Source of the DNA: Ahrensia marina
GTDB lineage: Bacteria; Pseudomonadota; Alphaproteobacteria; Rhizobiales; Rhizobiaceae
Assembly: GCF_001293565.1 (NCBI RefSeq)
Contig: NZ_JXMU01000009.1
Span: 1 to 64,000 of the forward strand
Length of the DNA stretch: 64,000 nucleotides
Direction of reading: 5' to 3'
Position 1 is the first letter of the stretch; every line of letters begins with the position of its first letter. Shown one piece after another: positions 6,978 to 15,563 of the stretch. The position numbers were made by a program, and so were the translations under genes. Under the pieces are notes generated by a model. The model was not told the origin of the DNA. It did no database searches and saw nothing but the letters and a program-made list of their open reading frames with translations.

Positions 6978-8531
6978 ATGAAGAAAATTCAAACAATTAT
7001 GCTTTCACAAATGTTGGCGCTTGCAACCGCATCGTCAGCATATGCACAAGAGGTGATGACACTCGACCAAAAGGTGAATGAGGTCTTTGCCGAAGTTACC
7101 GGACCCTTTGTTGGTCTGATTTTCGCACCGTTTCCGGGCACAAACTTTCCTTGGATTGTGCTGTGGCTGGTGGTGGCCGCATCTATTTTCACGCTTTACT
7201 TCGGTTTCGTACAATTCCGGTTTTTTGGCCATGCCATAAGACTGGTGAAAGGCGATTATTCCGATCCGAACGATGCCGGTGAGGTGAGCCACTTTCAGGC
7301 GCTCGCAACGGCACTGTCAGGTACCGTTGGTCTGGGTAACATTGCCGGTGTGGCCGTGGCTGTCGGTATCGGTGGTCCCGGCGCAACATTCTGGATGATC
7401 CTTGCCGGTCTTCTTGGCATGGCATCAAAGTTCACCGAATGTACTCTCGGCGTGAAATACCGGAATGAATATCCCGACGGCACGGTTTCCGGTGGCCCGA
7501 TGTATTATATGTCAAAAGGGTTTGACGAGCTTGGCCTGCCGGGCGGCAAAATACTCGCCATTCTGTTCTCGATTTTCTGTATTTTGGGCGCACTTGGCGG
7601 CGGCAATATGTTCCAGGCCAACCAAGCCCATGCCCAGATTTCGGGCATTGTCGGTGAATATCCCGGCTGGATTACAGGTGTAATCTTTGCAGCCGTTGTG
7701 TTTGCTGTGATCGTTGGCGGCATTAAATCAATTGCCAGAGTTACCGAGAAAGTCGTGCCGTTTATGGGCATCCTCTATGTCGGTGCGGCATTGATAATCC
7801 TGATCGCCAATTATGATAAAATCGGCTGGGCATTCGGCCAGATTTTTGAAGGCGCGTTTACTGGTCTTGGTGTTGCAGGTGGCTTTGTCGGCGCTTTGAT
7901 TCAAGGCTTTAAACGGGCGGCGTTTTCAAACGAGGCCGGCGTTGGTTCAGCTGCGATCGCACACTCTGCGGTGCGCACGAATGAACCGATTACAGAGGGT
8001 TTTGTTTCATTGCTTGAACCGCTGATTGACACAGTTGTTATTTGTACAATGACGGCTTTGGTTATCACGATTTCCGGCCAGTTGATTATGGATCCGGCCA
8101 CAGGCCAATTCACACTCAATGAAGCTGGAAATGCAATTGCAACGGTCGGCGATACGTCCGGTGTTGCGCTAACGTCGGCGGCGTTTGGAACGTCCATTTC
8201 GTGGTTCCCATATGTGCTGGCGATAGCAGTTGTACTGTTTGCCTTCTCAACGATGATCTCTTGGTCCTATTATGGCCTCAAGGCTTGGACTTATCTGTTT
8301 GGTGAAGGCAGAATGCAGGAACTTAGCTTTAAAATTATTTTCTGCATTTTTGTCATTATCGGCGCAGCGGCCAGCCTTGGTCCGGTGATTGATTTCTCTG
8401 ATGCTGCAATTTTCTCAATGGCGGTGGTGAATATTTTCGCTCTCTACTTCCTCATGAAGCTCGTGAAGAGAGAACTTAAATCTTACAGCACCCGTCTGGC
8501 GTCCGGCGAGATCAAGAAGTTTAAAAACTAA
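6978..8531 (+). CDS. Alanine/glycine:cation symporter (AgcS family)
   Basis: A 517-residue, about 11-helix inner-membrane transporter that couples Na+ (or H+) entry to alanine or glycine uptake. Family motifs include ALSGTVGLGNIAGVA (about residue 112), GGPGATFWMILAG, SGGPMYYMSKG and AAFSNEAGVGSAAIAHSA (about 315). The first 23 residues form a cleavable signal-like segment ending SSAYAQ, which some members have and others lack. It is cotranscribed with the upstream Usp gene and followed by a strong terminator. Confidence 0.95.
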   Translation: MKKIQTIMLSQMLALATASSAYAQEVMTLDQKVNEVFAEVTGPFVGLIFAPFPGTNFPWIVLWLVVAASIFTLYFGFVQFRFFGHAIRLVKGDYSDPNDAGEVSHFQALATALSGTVGLGNIAGVAVAVGIGGPGATFWMILAGLLGMASKFTECTLGVKYRNEYPDGTVSGGPMYYMSKGFDELGLPGGKILAILFSIFCILGALGGGNMFQANQAHAQISGIVGEYPGWITGVIFAAVVFAVIVGGIKSIARVTEKVVPFMGILYVGAALIILIANYDKIGWAFGQIFEGAFTGLGVAGGFVGALIQGFKRAAFSNEAGVGSAAIAHSAVRTNEPITEGFVSLLEPLIDTVVICTMTALVITISGQLIMDPATGQFTLNEAGNAIATVGDTSGVALTSAAFGTSISWFPYVLAIAVVLFAFSTMISWSYYGLKAWTYLFGEGRMQELSFKIIFCIFVIIGAAASLGPVIDFSDAAIFSMAVVNIFALYFLMKLVKRELKSYSTRLASGEIKKFKN

Positions 8532-8539
8532 ACAATAGC

Positions 8540-8580
8540 GGGGGCATCAGTATGGATGCCCCCGATTTTTATCTTTTTTG
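8540..8580 (+). terminator. Rho-independent terminator after the symporter
   Basis: Nine-base arms GGGGGCATC (8540-8548) and GATGCCCCC (8555-8563) enclose AGTATG and are followed by a T-rich tract to about 8580. Confidence 0.92.
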
Positions 8581-8687
8581 ATGACTTATCCGTCAATGGC
8601 AATTGCTTTTTGCGTTTCGTCATATAACTCTTAAAGAATGCCAATAAGGCTTCGATATATAACGAGTTTAGGTCCGATAAGTCTTTG

Positions 8688-10097
8688 ATGTCTGAAACAG
8701 AAAACAACCGCGAATCGCAAACGACGAGCACTGACGGCGCCGAATTTTACGGTGAAGACGGTGTTATTCGTGCGGATGTTATCGAGCAAATTTCCGATGC
8801 CATCGAAGCAAGCGATGTCGAGCAGCTAAACCGTACCGTCGAAAATCTTCATGAATCAGAGCTTGGTGATCTGATTGAAGCGCTGGAGCCGAGCGAGCGG
8901 CAGGAACTTGTTGCGTTGCTGGGTGATCAGTTCGATTTCTCGGCATTGACCGAGGTCGACGAAGCGATCCGTATGGACATCGTTACCGTCCTGCCGAACG
9001 AGCAAATCGCTCTTGCTGTCCAAGAACTGGATACGGACGACGCCGTATATATTCTTGAGGATATGGAGGAGGAGGATCAGGCCGACATTCTTGCCAAGAT
9101 CCCGTTCACCGAACGTATCCGGTTGCGTCGTTCTCTGGATTATCCTGAAGAATCTGCCGGCCGGCGTATGCAATCGGAATTTGTTGCTGTGCCGCCTTAT
9201 TGGACGGTCGGACAGACCATCGATTATTTGCGCGATACTGAAGATTTGCCTGATAGCTTCTCACAGCTCTATGTCATTGACCCGACATTCCGTCTGGTCG
9301 GCGCTGTCGATCTGGACAGTATTTTAAGAGCAGGGCGCGATGTGCGCGTGGAAGATATCCAGCGCGAAACACGTCACGCTATTCCTGCCGAGATGGATCA
9401 GGAAGAAGCCGCACAGATATTCGAGCAATATGACTTGCTATCGGCCGCGGTTGTCGACGAAAACGACCGTCTGGTCGGTGTATTGACTATCGATGACGTG
9501 GTCGATGTTATCCAGCAGGAAGCTGAAGAAGACTTCAAGCGCCTTGCGGGTATTGGCGACGAAGAGCTGTCTGATAATGTGATTTCCACAACACGGTCGC
9601 GTTTTGTCTGGTTGCTTGTGAATTTGGCAACAGCAATCATTGCGTCTTACATTATCGGCATTTTTGATGCGACCATCGAGCAGATGGTTGCCTTGGCTGT
9701 TCTGATGCCGATCGTGGCTTCTATGGGCGGTAATGCGGGCACACAGACAATGACGGTTGCCGTTCGCGCTTTGGCGACCAAAGATATCGATATCTACAAT
9801 TCGGGCCGTATCATTCGCCGTGAATTAACGGTTGGCTTCATAAACGGCATGTTGTTTGCGATGCTGATCGGGTTAATGGCCGCCGCCTGGTTTGGTAGTG
9901 TGCCGCTCGGGCTGGTTATTGCAACGGCAATGATCATCAATATGGTGTGCGCCGCACTTGCCGGCATTCTGATCCCGCTTATGCTGGATAAATTGAACAT
10001 CGATCCTGCCAGCGCCTCCAGTGTGTTTGTGACGACTGTCACCGATGTTGTTGGCTTCTTTGCCTTTTTGGGGCTTGCCGCGCTGCTTCTGGTGTAA
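8688..10097 (+). CDS. mgtE: Magnesium transporter MgtE
   Basis: A 469-residue MgtE: a helical N-terminal domain (about 30-135), a CBS pair (about 140-265) that senses cytosolic Mg2+, and about five C-terminal membrane helices (about 290-469) carrying MPIVASMGGNAGTQTMTVAVRAL, the ion-selective pore segment. It acts as a Mg2+-gated channel or transporter in the inner membrane. The ATG at 8688 is preferred over an in-frame TTG one codon upstream. The 105-bp leader behind the terminator shows no M-box structure. The gene appears monocistronic. Confidence 0.95.
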   Translation: MSETENNRESQTTSTDGAEFYGEDGVIRADVIEQISDAIEASDVEQLNRTVENLHESELGDLIEALEPSERQELVALLGDQFDFSALTEVDEAIRMDIVTVLPNEQIALAVQELDTDDAVYILEDMEEEDQADILAKIPFTERIRLRRSLDYPEESAGRRMQSEFVAVPPYWTVGQTIDYLRDTEDLPDSFSQLYVIDPTFRLVGAVDLDSILRAGRDVRVEDIQRETRHAIPAEMDQEEAAQIFEQYDLLSAAVVDENDRLVGVLTIDDVVDVIQQEAEEDFKRLAGIGDEELSDNVISTTRSRFVWLLVNLATAIIASYIIGIFDATIEQMVALAVLMPIVASMGGNAGTQTMTVAVRALATKDIDIYNSGRIIRRELTVGFINGMLFAMLIGLMAAAWFGSVPLGLVIATAMIINMVCAALAGILIPLMLDKLNIDPASASSVFVTTVTDVVGFFAFLGLAALLLV

Positions 10098-10148
10098 CTG
10101 CCACGTTAAGCAAATTGTGCGTTAGTTGCTGGATAAGTTATAAATTAA

Positions 10149-10177
10149 TTGACTTTTACGTAAGAAATTCATCTATT
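10149..10177 (+). promoter_or_regulatory. Promoter with LiuR/MerR-type operator
   Basis: A -35 TTGACT (10149-10154) and a -10 TCTATT (10172-10177) are 17 bases apart. The palindrome TTACGTAA (10156-10163) lies in the spacer, where MerR-family regulators bind. The TTGAC-TTTTACGTAA pattern resembles the site known for LiuR, the MerR-type regulator of branched-chain amino acid degradation. Autoregulation of the next gene is inferred. Confidence 0.55.
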
Positions 10178-10224
10178 GATTTTGAATAGGGGAAATGTCT
10201 CCGCAATAAAGGGGACACACCGAT

Positions 10225-10611
10225 ATGCGTGAATTTTATACAATTACTGAACTGACGCGTGAATTTGAAATATCAACGCGTACTTTACGGTTCTACGAAG
10301 ATGAGGGGCTGATCGCTCCTGTAAGACGCGGGCGAACACGCCTGTTTCGTCCAGCAGACCGTTTGCTTGTAAAGCAGATCATGCGCGGCAAGCGCCTTGG
10401 ATTTTCGATTGCCGAAATCCGGGACATCATCCAGATGTACAAAGCGCCGCAGGGCGAGGCCGGGCAGCTTCAGAAGATTGTTGAGCGCGTAGAGGAAAAG
10501 CGCGGCGAGTTGCGGCAGAAGCGCAAAGATATTGAAGAGACCTTGGCCGAGCTTGATGCTGTCGAAGAGGCGTGTGTCAACCGCTTGGCAGAGATGCGCG
10601 TCACCTCTTAA
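10225..10611 (+). CDS. MerR family transcriptional regulator, LiuR-like
   Basis: A 128-residue MerR protein with an N-terminal winged HTH (YTITELTREFEISTRTLRFYEDEGLI) and a long coiled-coil dimer helix (about 80-120). It has no conserved Cys cluster of the metal-sensing or SoxR types; the only Cys is near residue 119. The sequence is close to the LiuR group that controls leucine/isovalerate catabolism. No isovaleryl-CoA dehydrogenase gene is adjacent, so its regulon would lie elsewhere. It ends 8 bp from the convergent methyltransferase gene. Confidence 0.88.
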   Translation: MREFYTITELTREFEISTRTLRFYEDEGLIAPVRRGRTRLFRPADRLLVKQIMRGKRLGFSIAEIRDIIQMYKAPQGEAGQLQKIVERVEEKRGELRQKRKDIEETLAELDAVEEACVNRLAEMRVTS

Positions 10612-10619
10612 CGTGTCAA

Positions 10620-11105
10620 TTAAATCCAGCGGTTCACCTTCTTCTTATAACTCCTGAACGCATTGCCGAATCGCGATTCAAGGTGCTTTTCTTCGCGCTC
10701 TATGGCCAGTTTGCGAGTGGCAAATGCCGCCAAGGGTGAAAGCAATAAGTGCCAGAAGGTACCGAACGATAAACCTATTCCGATGATGAGCATGATATTT
10801 GCGACATAGATCGGGTTTCTGCTGAAGGCGAATATGCCTTTTGTAACGAGCTTGTCCGCGCCGCGATGCGGCATGATTGCCGTTTTGTTCTTTTTCATCA
10901 GGCGCATTGCAGAAACATCAATCAGCAATGCCAGCACAATCAGCATAAGGCCAAGACCGAAAAGCAATTCGCCGACAATGGTGCGCGGGAAACCAAGCGG
11001 TATCAGACCGGACAAAATAAATCCGAGCGCAATGGTGCATAACAAAACAATGGGTGGCCACGGAATATTGTTCGGGCGTTCCATATAGCTTTTATCCGTT
11101 GTCAT
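10620..11105 (-). CDS. Isoprenylcysteine/phospholipid methyltransferase family membrane protein
   Basis: About 161 residues with four hydrophobic segments and the ICMT/PEMT-type motif FAFSRNPIYVANI near residue 107, followed by a basic and acidic tail (KLAIEREEKHLESRFG). Family members methylate isoprenyl-cysteine or phosphatidylethanolamine using S-adenosylmethionine; which small substrate applies here is unknown. The ATG at 11105 has GGAGGG about 6 bases upstream and overlaps the preceding gene's end by 14 bp, so translation is probably coupled. Confidence 0.8.
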   Translation of the reverse strand: MTTDKSYMERPNNIPWPPIVLLCTIALGFILSGLIPLGFPRTIVGELLFGLGLMLIVLALLIDVSAMRLMKKNKTAIMPHRGADKLVTKGIFAFSRNPIYVANIMLIIGIGLSFGTFWHLLLSPLAAFATRKLAIEREEKHLESRFGNAFRSYKKKVNRWI

Positions 11106-12075
11106 CTGATCCCTCCGGTATTGCAAGCATATCCAAGCTGCAAGCCTGCGAGATAGCAAGAGGTTCTTGTTCACCAAACTGAATTTCACCGTTCATGAGC
11201 GGGGTGAAAAGCTCTGCTTCCACAAGGTCGGTTTCTACGCAATTGCAATAATACGCGCATTGCGTCTGATTATACTGAGCCTGACATGTTTGCTGGCAAT
11301 TGTTTTGAAAGCCCGCACTGAGTTCAGCCGGATCAATCTGTGCAGGCAGCACAAGGGAATAGACATATATCAGCGCGATAAGTACCGGCTGGTGCAGAAG
11401 ATAGAAAATCAGGCTGTGACGCCCGATAAAGGCCAGAAGCCGACCCAAGCCGGTATCTGAGAACTTTTCAAACGGATTGGCGAACAAAACATCGCGCCGG
11501 AATAAAAACGCGCCGATGCCCATGCCGATTAAAACAACACCAAACCACGGAAATACCGGCACATAATCGTTGGATCGCACCGTTTCATTGGCAAGGCCGG
11601 TCCAGCTTAAATGTAAACCAGCCAGCACATCGAAGCGCAGATATGGCGCTGCAATGACCCAGACAACGCCAATTGCAATGAGCGCCAGCCAGGGCAGGCG
11701 CAAAAAGAGCAGGCCCGCCAGGCTGGCAAAGGCGATTTGATGAAGAATGCCAAAGAAAATAAAAGCATCAGGCGTTGCAAAATAGGTTGCCACAGTAATC
11801 AGCAGCGCTGCACCTGCAATCTTCGCCCAGCGCAACCAGAAGCCTTGCCAGCGGATGCCGTTACTGTGGGCCAGAATCAGCCCGACACCGACCAGCAAAA
11901 GAAAAGACGAGGCGATGCTGCGCGCGAAATATTTCCACGGCCCTTCATTAACGAGTTCCGGCGCCACATAATTGAAAAAGGCCAAATCCCAACCGAAATG
12001 ATAGATCGCCATCGCAACCAGAGCGATACCGCGCAGAACATCGAGAAATGGAAATCTGTGTTTCCGGGTGATCAT
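11092..12075 (-). CDS. HGSNAT-type (DUF1624) acyltransferase membrane protein with Cys-rich tail
   Basis: A 327-residue protein with about eight membrane helices and the heparan-alpha-glucosaminide N-acetyltransferase catalytic-domain pattern: FLDVLRGIALVAMAIYHFGWD at the N-terminus and GRHSLIFYLLHQPVLI near residue 240. It probably transfers an acyl group across the membrane to a glycan or lipid; the acceptor is unknown. Residues about 265-295 hold a twin-CxxxC tail (NCQQTCQAQ, then CAYYCNC) that is not part of the catalytic fold. The start overlaps the DMT gene stop by one base (TAATG). Confidence 0.85.
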   Translation of the reverse strand: MITRKHRFPFLDVLRGIALVAMAIYHFGWDLAFFNYVAPELVNEGPWKYFARSIASSFLLLVGVGLILAHSNGIRWQGFWLRWAKIAGAALLITVATYFATPDAFIFFGILHQIAFASLAGLLFLRLPWLALIAIGVVWVIAAPYLRFDVLAGLHLSWTGLANETVRSNDYVPVFPWFGVVLIGMGIGAFLFRRDVLFANPFEKFSDTGLGRLLAFIGRHSLIFYLLHQPVLIALIYVYSLVLPAQIDPAELSAGFQNNCQQTCQAQYNQTQCAYYCNCVETDLVEAELFTPLMNGEIQFGEQEPLAISQACSLDMLAIPEGSDDNG

Positions 12076-12989
12076 TATGCTGTCTCCGCTCTCGTTTTCT
12101 GCGCTTCAGGCCCGCCTGATCTGGCAATAAACAGGCCGATGAGAACCAGTGCAAGAGCAATGAGGATTTGCGGTCTTAAAGATTCGCCAAGTATCAAAAA
12201 TCCAAGGAAAATACCGAAAACCGGTATCAAATTGATCGACATCGAAAAGGTGGAATATCCAACTTTGTTGATGAGATAAAACCGGATGATATAGGCAACA
12301 CCGGTAGGCAGTACGCCAAGAAACACAAGCGCTGTAATCGCGCTTTGCGATGGCATCACACTTATCGGTTCGGCAAAGATAAGAGCGACAGGGATCAGGA
12401 TTATTGTGCCGATCAGTAGCGCGATAAATGCCAGCCTTGTCGGCGGAATATCAATCTTTCGGATAAGCACGCCGGCAGTCACATAACACAGCGATCCGCC
12501 AAGAGCTGCCAGTTGCCCCCAGATATTGCTCCCCATTTGACTGAGCGCATCAACGCCAACAACAGTCATAACGCCGAGAAATCCGAAAAGGACGCCGATT
12601 GCTTTGCGTGTGTTGATTTTATCGTCATGGGTGAAAATATGTCCCGATACCAGAGCCAGAAACGGACCAACGCCCATGAGCAGGGACGTGACGCCCGCAT
12701 CAATTGTCAGTTCTGCCCATGAGATAAGGAAAAATGGCAGGACGACATTGAGGGTCGCCATGGCAATAACAAGCCCCCACATCCGGCACGAATCGGGAAA
12801 TTTCATGCCGCGATAAATTGCGTAGGGCGCTAATACGAGTGCGCCAATACCAACCCGAATGGCCGCAAGCCATAATGGCCCCACTTCCGGCACGGCGATT
12901 TTGATCGCCACAAATGCCATAGCCCAGATAATCGCAACGAACAGCAGCAGAGCGAGGTCTGTGGGGGAGGCTTGTCGAATCGTGTTCAT
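12075..12989 (-). CDS. DMT/EamA family transporter
   Basis: About 304 residues with ten membrane helices forming two EamA repeats (about 5-135 and 150-285). The family exports or exchanges metabolites such as amino acids, S-adenosylmethionine or nucleotides; nothing here points to a particular one. The ATG at 12989 is assumed; a longer frame starts at 13031. It is the first gene of a three-gene overlapping set with the acyltransferase and methyltransferase, all membrane proteins, which suggests cell-envelope modification. That suggestion is inference. Confidence 0.88.
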   Translation of the reverse strand: MNTIRQASPTDLALLLFVAIIWAMAFVAIKIAVPEVGPLWLAAIRVGIGALVLAPYAIYRGMKFPDSCRMWGLVIAMATLNVVLPFFLISWAELTIDAGVTSLLMGVGPFLALVSGHIFTHDDKINTRKAIGVLFGFLGVMTVVGVDALSQMGSNIWGQLAALGGSLCYVTAGVLIRKIDIPPTRLAFIALLIGTIILIPVALIFAEPISVMPSQSAITALVFLGVLPTGVAYIIRFYLINKVGYSTFSMSINLIPVFGIFLGFLILGESLRPQILIALALVLIGLFIARSGGPEAQKTRAETA

Positions 12990-13289
12990 AGGGAGCGTTT
13001 TCCTGGAATGGTTCGGGAGACAGAAAACCACAGCAAATCATAATTGCAATGCCGGACTGTTCTTGTCGAATAAGTTGAAACCGGAACCCTAGACTATTTG
13101 AGCGACAATAAACATCTGGCTCGAGCGTGTTTTTGCTGTGCGGAATGTTTTGCGCAATATTCCACAGTTTCGGGCGGGATTTGAAAATTGTGTATTAACA
13201 AATGCCGCAGGGATGAAGCGGCCTAACATCATGGAATATATAGAATTATCTATATTTGTGCTCTGGTCATGCAAAAGTGATGAGGGGCG

Positions 13290-13334
13290 TTAATAGATTT
13301 TTAACTTGCGTCATAAGGTTCGCAGGCATATACG
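13290..13334 (+). promoter_or_regulatory. CtrA box abutting a -35/-10 promoter
   Basis: TTAATAGATTTTTAAC (13290-13305) is an exact TTAA-N7-TTAAC CtrA box. It is followed without gap by TTGCGT (13306-13311) and, 17 bases later, TATACG (13329-13334), a good sigma-70-type pair. Transcription would start near 13341, about 45 bases before the ATG of the small membrane ORF. A CtrA box immediately upstream of -35 is compatible with activation. Confidence 0.6.
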
Positions 13335-13384
13335 CCGTCCCCACGACATTTTTTCAAACGTGTTGTATTAGGTTGAAATCATTT

Positions 13385-13540
13385 ATGGGCACAGTTCATA
13401 TGGAAGATCGTGTAGAGAAACCTTGCTGGAATATCACTGCATGGGCTCTTGGCATTTTCATCGTGTTGGTTTGCATTGTAGCTATGCTGAGCGGCTCGGG
13501 TACTGAAGTTGCTGCAACAGCAGCACAACCGGCCTCCTAA
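13385..13540 (+). CDS. Small single-pass membrane protein of about 50 residues, unknown function
   Basis: A 51-codon ORF (or 46 codons from the ATG at 13400) with an acidic and basic N-terminus (MEDRVEKPCWN), one clear membrane helix (AWALGIFIVLVCIVAMLSG) and an Ala-rich, Pro-containing tail. The Shine-Dalgarno is weak (AGG about 10 bases before 13385). Support comes from the well-formed promoter and CtrA box upstream and from the position in a 600-bp gap that is otherwise empty. No family is recognised. The same transcript could instead be a non-coding RNA. Confidence 0.45.
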   Translation: MGTVHMEDRVEKPCWNITAWALGIFIVLVCIVAMLSGSGTEVAATAAQPAS

Positions 13541-13644
13541 ACCGGTAGATTTATTTTATGTCGCGCTCCTGCCAGCGCATGTCGACAAATAGCATGACTT
13601 TCAGCAAGCTTGATCTAGGTTAGACTAACAACCGGAGTTTGTGC

Positions 13645-15045
13645 ATGTTTTTGTCCGTCTTTGATCTTTATAAAATTGGTATCGGGCCCAGCTCGTCACA
13701 CACGATGGGGCCAATGACGGCGGCAGCACGCTTTCTTGAGGAAATCCTTTCAGGAAGCTGGCCGAAACCTCAAAATGCGCAAATTACACGTCTTGGCGCG
13801 TCCCTGCATGGATCACTGGCCTTTACCGGCGTTGGCCATGCGACAGACCGTGCCGTCATGCTTGGGTTGGCCGGTTATTTGCCCGCTGAAATAGATCCGA
13901 ACGATATCGAAAAGATCATTGCCGAAATTAATAAAACGGGAAAAGTTAGACCTGACGGGCATCCCGCCTATGACTTTGACCCGAAAACCGATCTTGTCTT
14001 TGACAAAAAAGAAGCTTTGCCGGGGCACGCAAACGGGCTTTCCTTCAGCGCTTATGATGCAGATGGCCGCACTTTGCTGCGCCGTGTTTATTATTCTATC
14101 GGCGGCGGCTTTGTCGTGACCGAAGAAGAACTGGCCAAGCTGGACAATATCGCGGTGCCGGAACCGGCGCCCGAAGTGCCTTTTCCTTTCAAAACGGCCG
14201 ATGAAATGATGGCCATGGCGAAAAAATCGGGCAAGTCCATCGCGGCGATGAAGCGTGAAAACGAGCTTTGCCGCATGGATGAGCGCGAATTAAACGCAAA
14301 ACTCGATGGTATCTGGTCCGCAATGGACGGGTGCATCGAGCGCGGCATGAGCGAAAGCGGCACATTGCCGGGCGGCTTGAAGGTTCGTCGCCGTGCGGCA
14401 CAATTGGCAGAGCGTCTGGATAACCGGCGCTTGTCCAATAAGTTCAATCCGCTGGAAGCCAATGACTGGCTTAATGTTTATGCCATGGCGGTCAATGAGG
14501 AAAATGCGGCCGGCGGCCGTGTTGTCACAGCGCCAACCAACGGTGCTGCGGGTGTCGTTCCGGCAGTTTTAAAATTCATCACACGGTTTCATGACAATAT
14601 CAAAACCGAGGATATCCGCACATTCCTGCTCACATCGGCAGCAATCGGCGGCCTGATCAAGCACAATGCATCAATTTCCGGCGCAGAGGTCGGCTGTCAG
14701 GGTGAGGTAGGCTCCGCTTCGGCCATGGCCGCAGCCGGTATCGCGGCAATTATGGGCGGCACGCCTGAGCAAATTGAGAACGCGGCGGAAATCGCGCTTG
14801 AGCATCATCTTGGCATGACATGCGATCCGGTTGCGGGTCTTGTGCAAGTGCCTTGCATCGAGCGCAACGGTCTTGGTGCAGTTAAAGCGGTCACGGCGGC
14901 CTCGCTGGCGCTGATGGGTGACGGAGAACATATTGTCTCGCTTGATACATGTGTCGAAACCATGCGGCAGACCGGCCGTGATATGGATGAAAAATATAAA
15001 GAAACCAGTCAGGGCGGTTTGGCTGTGAATGTTGTGGCTTGTTAA
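13645..15045 (+). CDS. sdaA: L-serine ammonia-lyase (iron-sulfur type, single chain)
   Basis: A 466-residue L-serine dehydratase deaminating serine to pyruvate and ammonia. It is the fused beta-alpha form. The N-terminal ACT-like half starts with [21 protein letters not shown], and the C-terminal half holds the labile [4Fe-4S] cysteines ([35 protein letters not shown]). The ATG at 13645 has GGAG 8 bases upstream. The C-terminus ends ...VNVVAC, as in the E. coli enzyme, whose terminal Cys occupies the active site. It is followed by DUF1489. Confidence 0.96.
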   Translation: MFLSVFDLYKIGIGPSSSHTMGPMTAAARFLEEILSGSWPKPQNAQITRLGASLHGSLAFTGVGHATDRAVMLGLAGYLPAEIDPNDIEKIIAEINKTGKVRPDGHPAYDFDPKTDLVFDKKEALPGHANGLSFSAYDADGRTLLRRVYYSIGGGFVVTEEELAKLDNIAVPEPAPEVPFPFKTADEMMAMAKKSGKSIAAMKRENELCRMDERELNAKLDGIWSAMDGCIERGMSESGTLPGGLKVRRRAAQLAERLDNRRLSNKFNPLEANDWLNVYAMAVNEENAAGGRVVTAPTNGAAGVVPAVLKFITRFHDNIKTEDIRTFLLTSAAIGGLIKHNASISGAEVGCQGEVGSASAMAAAGIAAIMGGTPEQIENAAEIALEHHLGMTCDPVAGLVQVPCIERNGLGAVKAVTAASLALMGDGEHIVSLDTCVETMRQTGRDMDEKYKETSQGGLAVNVVAC

Positions 15046-15089
15046 CGGCGTGCCATTGATTTTCACCGGCAGATGCCCATTCTAAATAA

Positions 15090-15527
15090 ATGGCTTTAAA
15101 CCTCATCAAATTATGCGTCGGCGTGGAAACAGTTGACGATCTTGCGCAGTCTATCGAACGCCGTAAAAAGCGGTTGAAGGCTGCGGGTCAGCCCATAGAA
15201 ATGGTGCATACCACACGCATGTCTCCCAAGCGGGCCGATGAAATTATCGGTGAGGGTTCGCTTTATTGGGTTATCAAAAGCCGCGTTCAGTGCCGCCAGA
15301 AAATTATCGACCTGCGTACATTCAAAGACAATGAAGGCATATCGCGCTGTGATATCGTGATGAGTCCTGAACTGGTGCTGACTGCGCACCAGCCAAAACG
15401 GCCTTTTCAGGGCTGGCGGTACTTCAAAGCGGAAGATACACCGCGTGATCTTAGTTCCGGTGAAACTGAAATTTCAGATATGCCGGAGGAAATGCGCGCT
15501 GAGTTGGCAGACCTTGGCCTTATTTAA
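15090..15527 (+). CDS. DUF1489 family protein
   Basis: A 145-residue soluble protein of the DUF1489 family, widespread in alphaproteobacteria. Typical stretches are MALNLIKLCVG at the start, HTTRMSPKRADEIIGEGSLYWVIK, and PKRPFQGWRYFKAEDTPRDL towards the end. No catalytic motif is evident and the function is unknown. It lies 44 bp after sdaA and 36 bp before the VWA gene on the same strand, so it may share the sdaA transcript. Confidence 0.9.
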   Translation: MALNLIKLCVGVETVDDLAQSIERRKKRLKAAGQPIEMVHTTRMSPKRADEIIGEGSLYWVIKSRVQCRQKIIDLRTFKDNEGISRCDIVMSPELVLTAHQPKRPFQGWRYFKAEDTPRDLSSGETEISDMPEEMRAELADLGLI

Positions 15528-15563
15528 TCTTGCATCTGCAAACAGGAGCGCCATTTTATAATT

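Noticed and set aside
8564-8687. Possible M-box Mg2+ riboswitch upstream of mgtE
   Set aside because: After the terminator only about 105 bases remain and none of the conserved M-box helices or a second terminator is visible.
13089-13274. A 61-codon minus-strand frame upstream of the DMT gene
   Set aside because: No start context or family resemblance, and it is antisense to the promoter region of the small membrane ORF.
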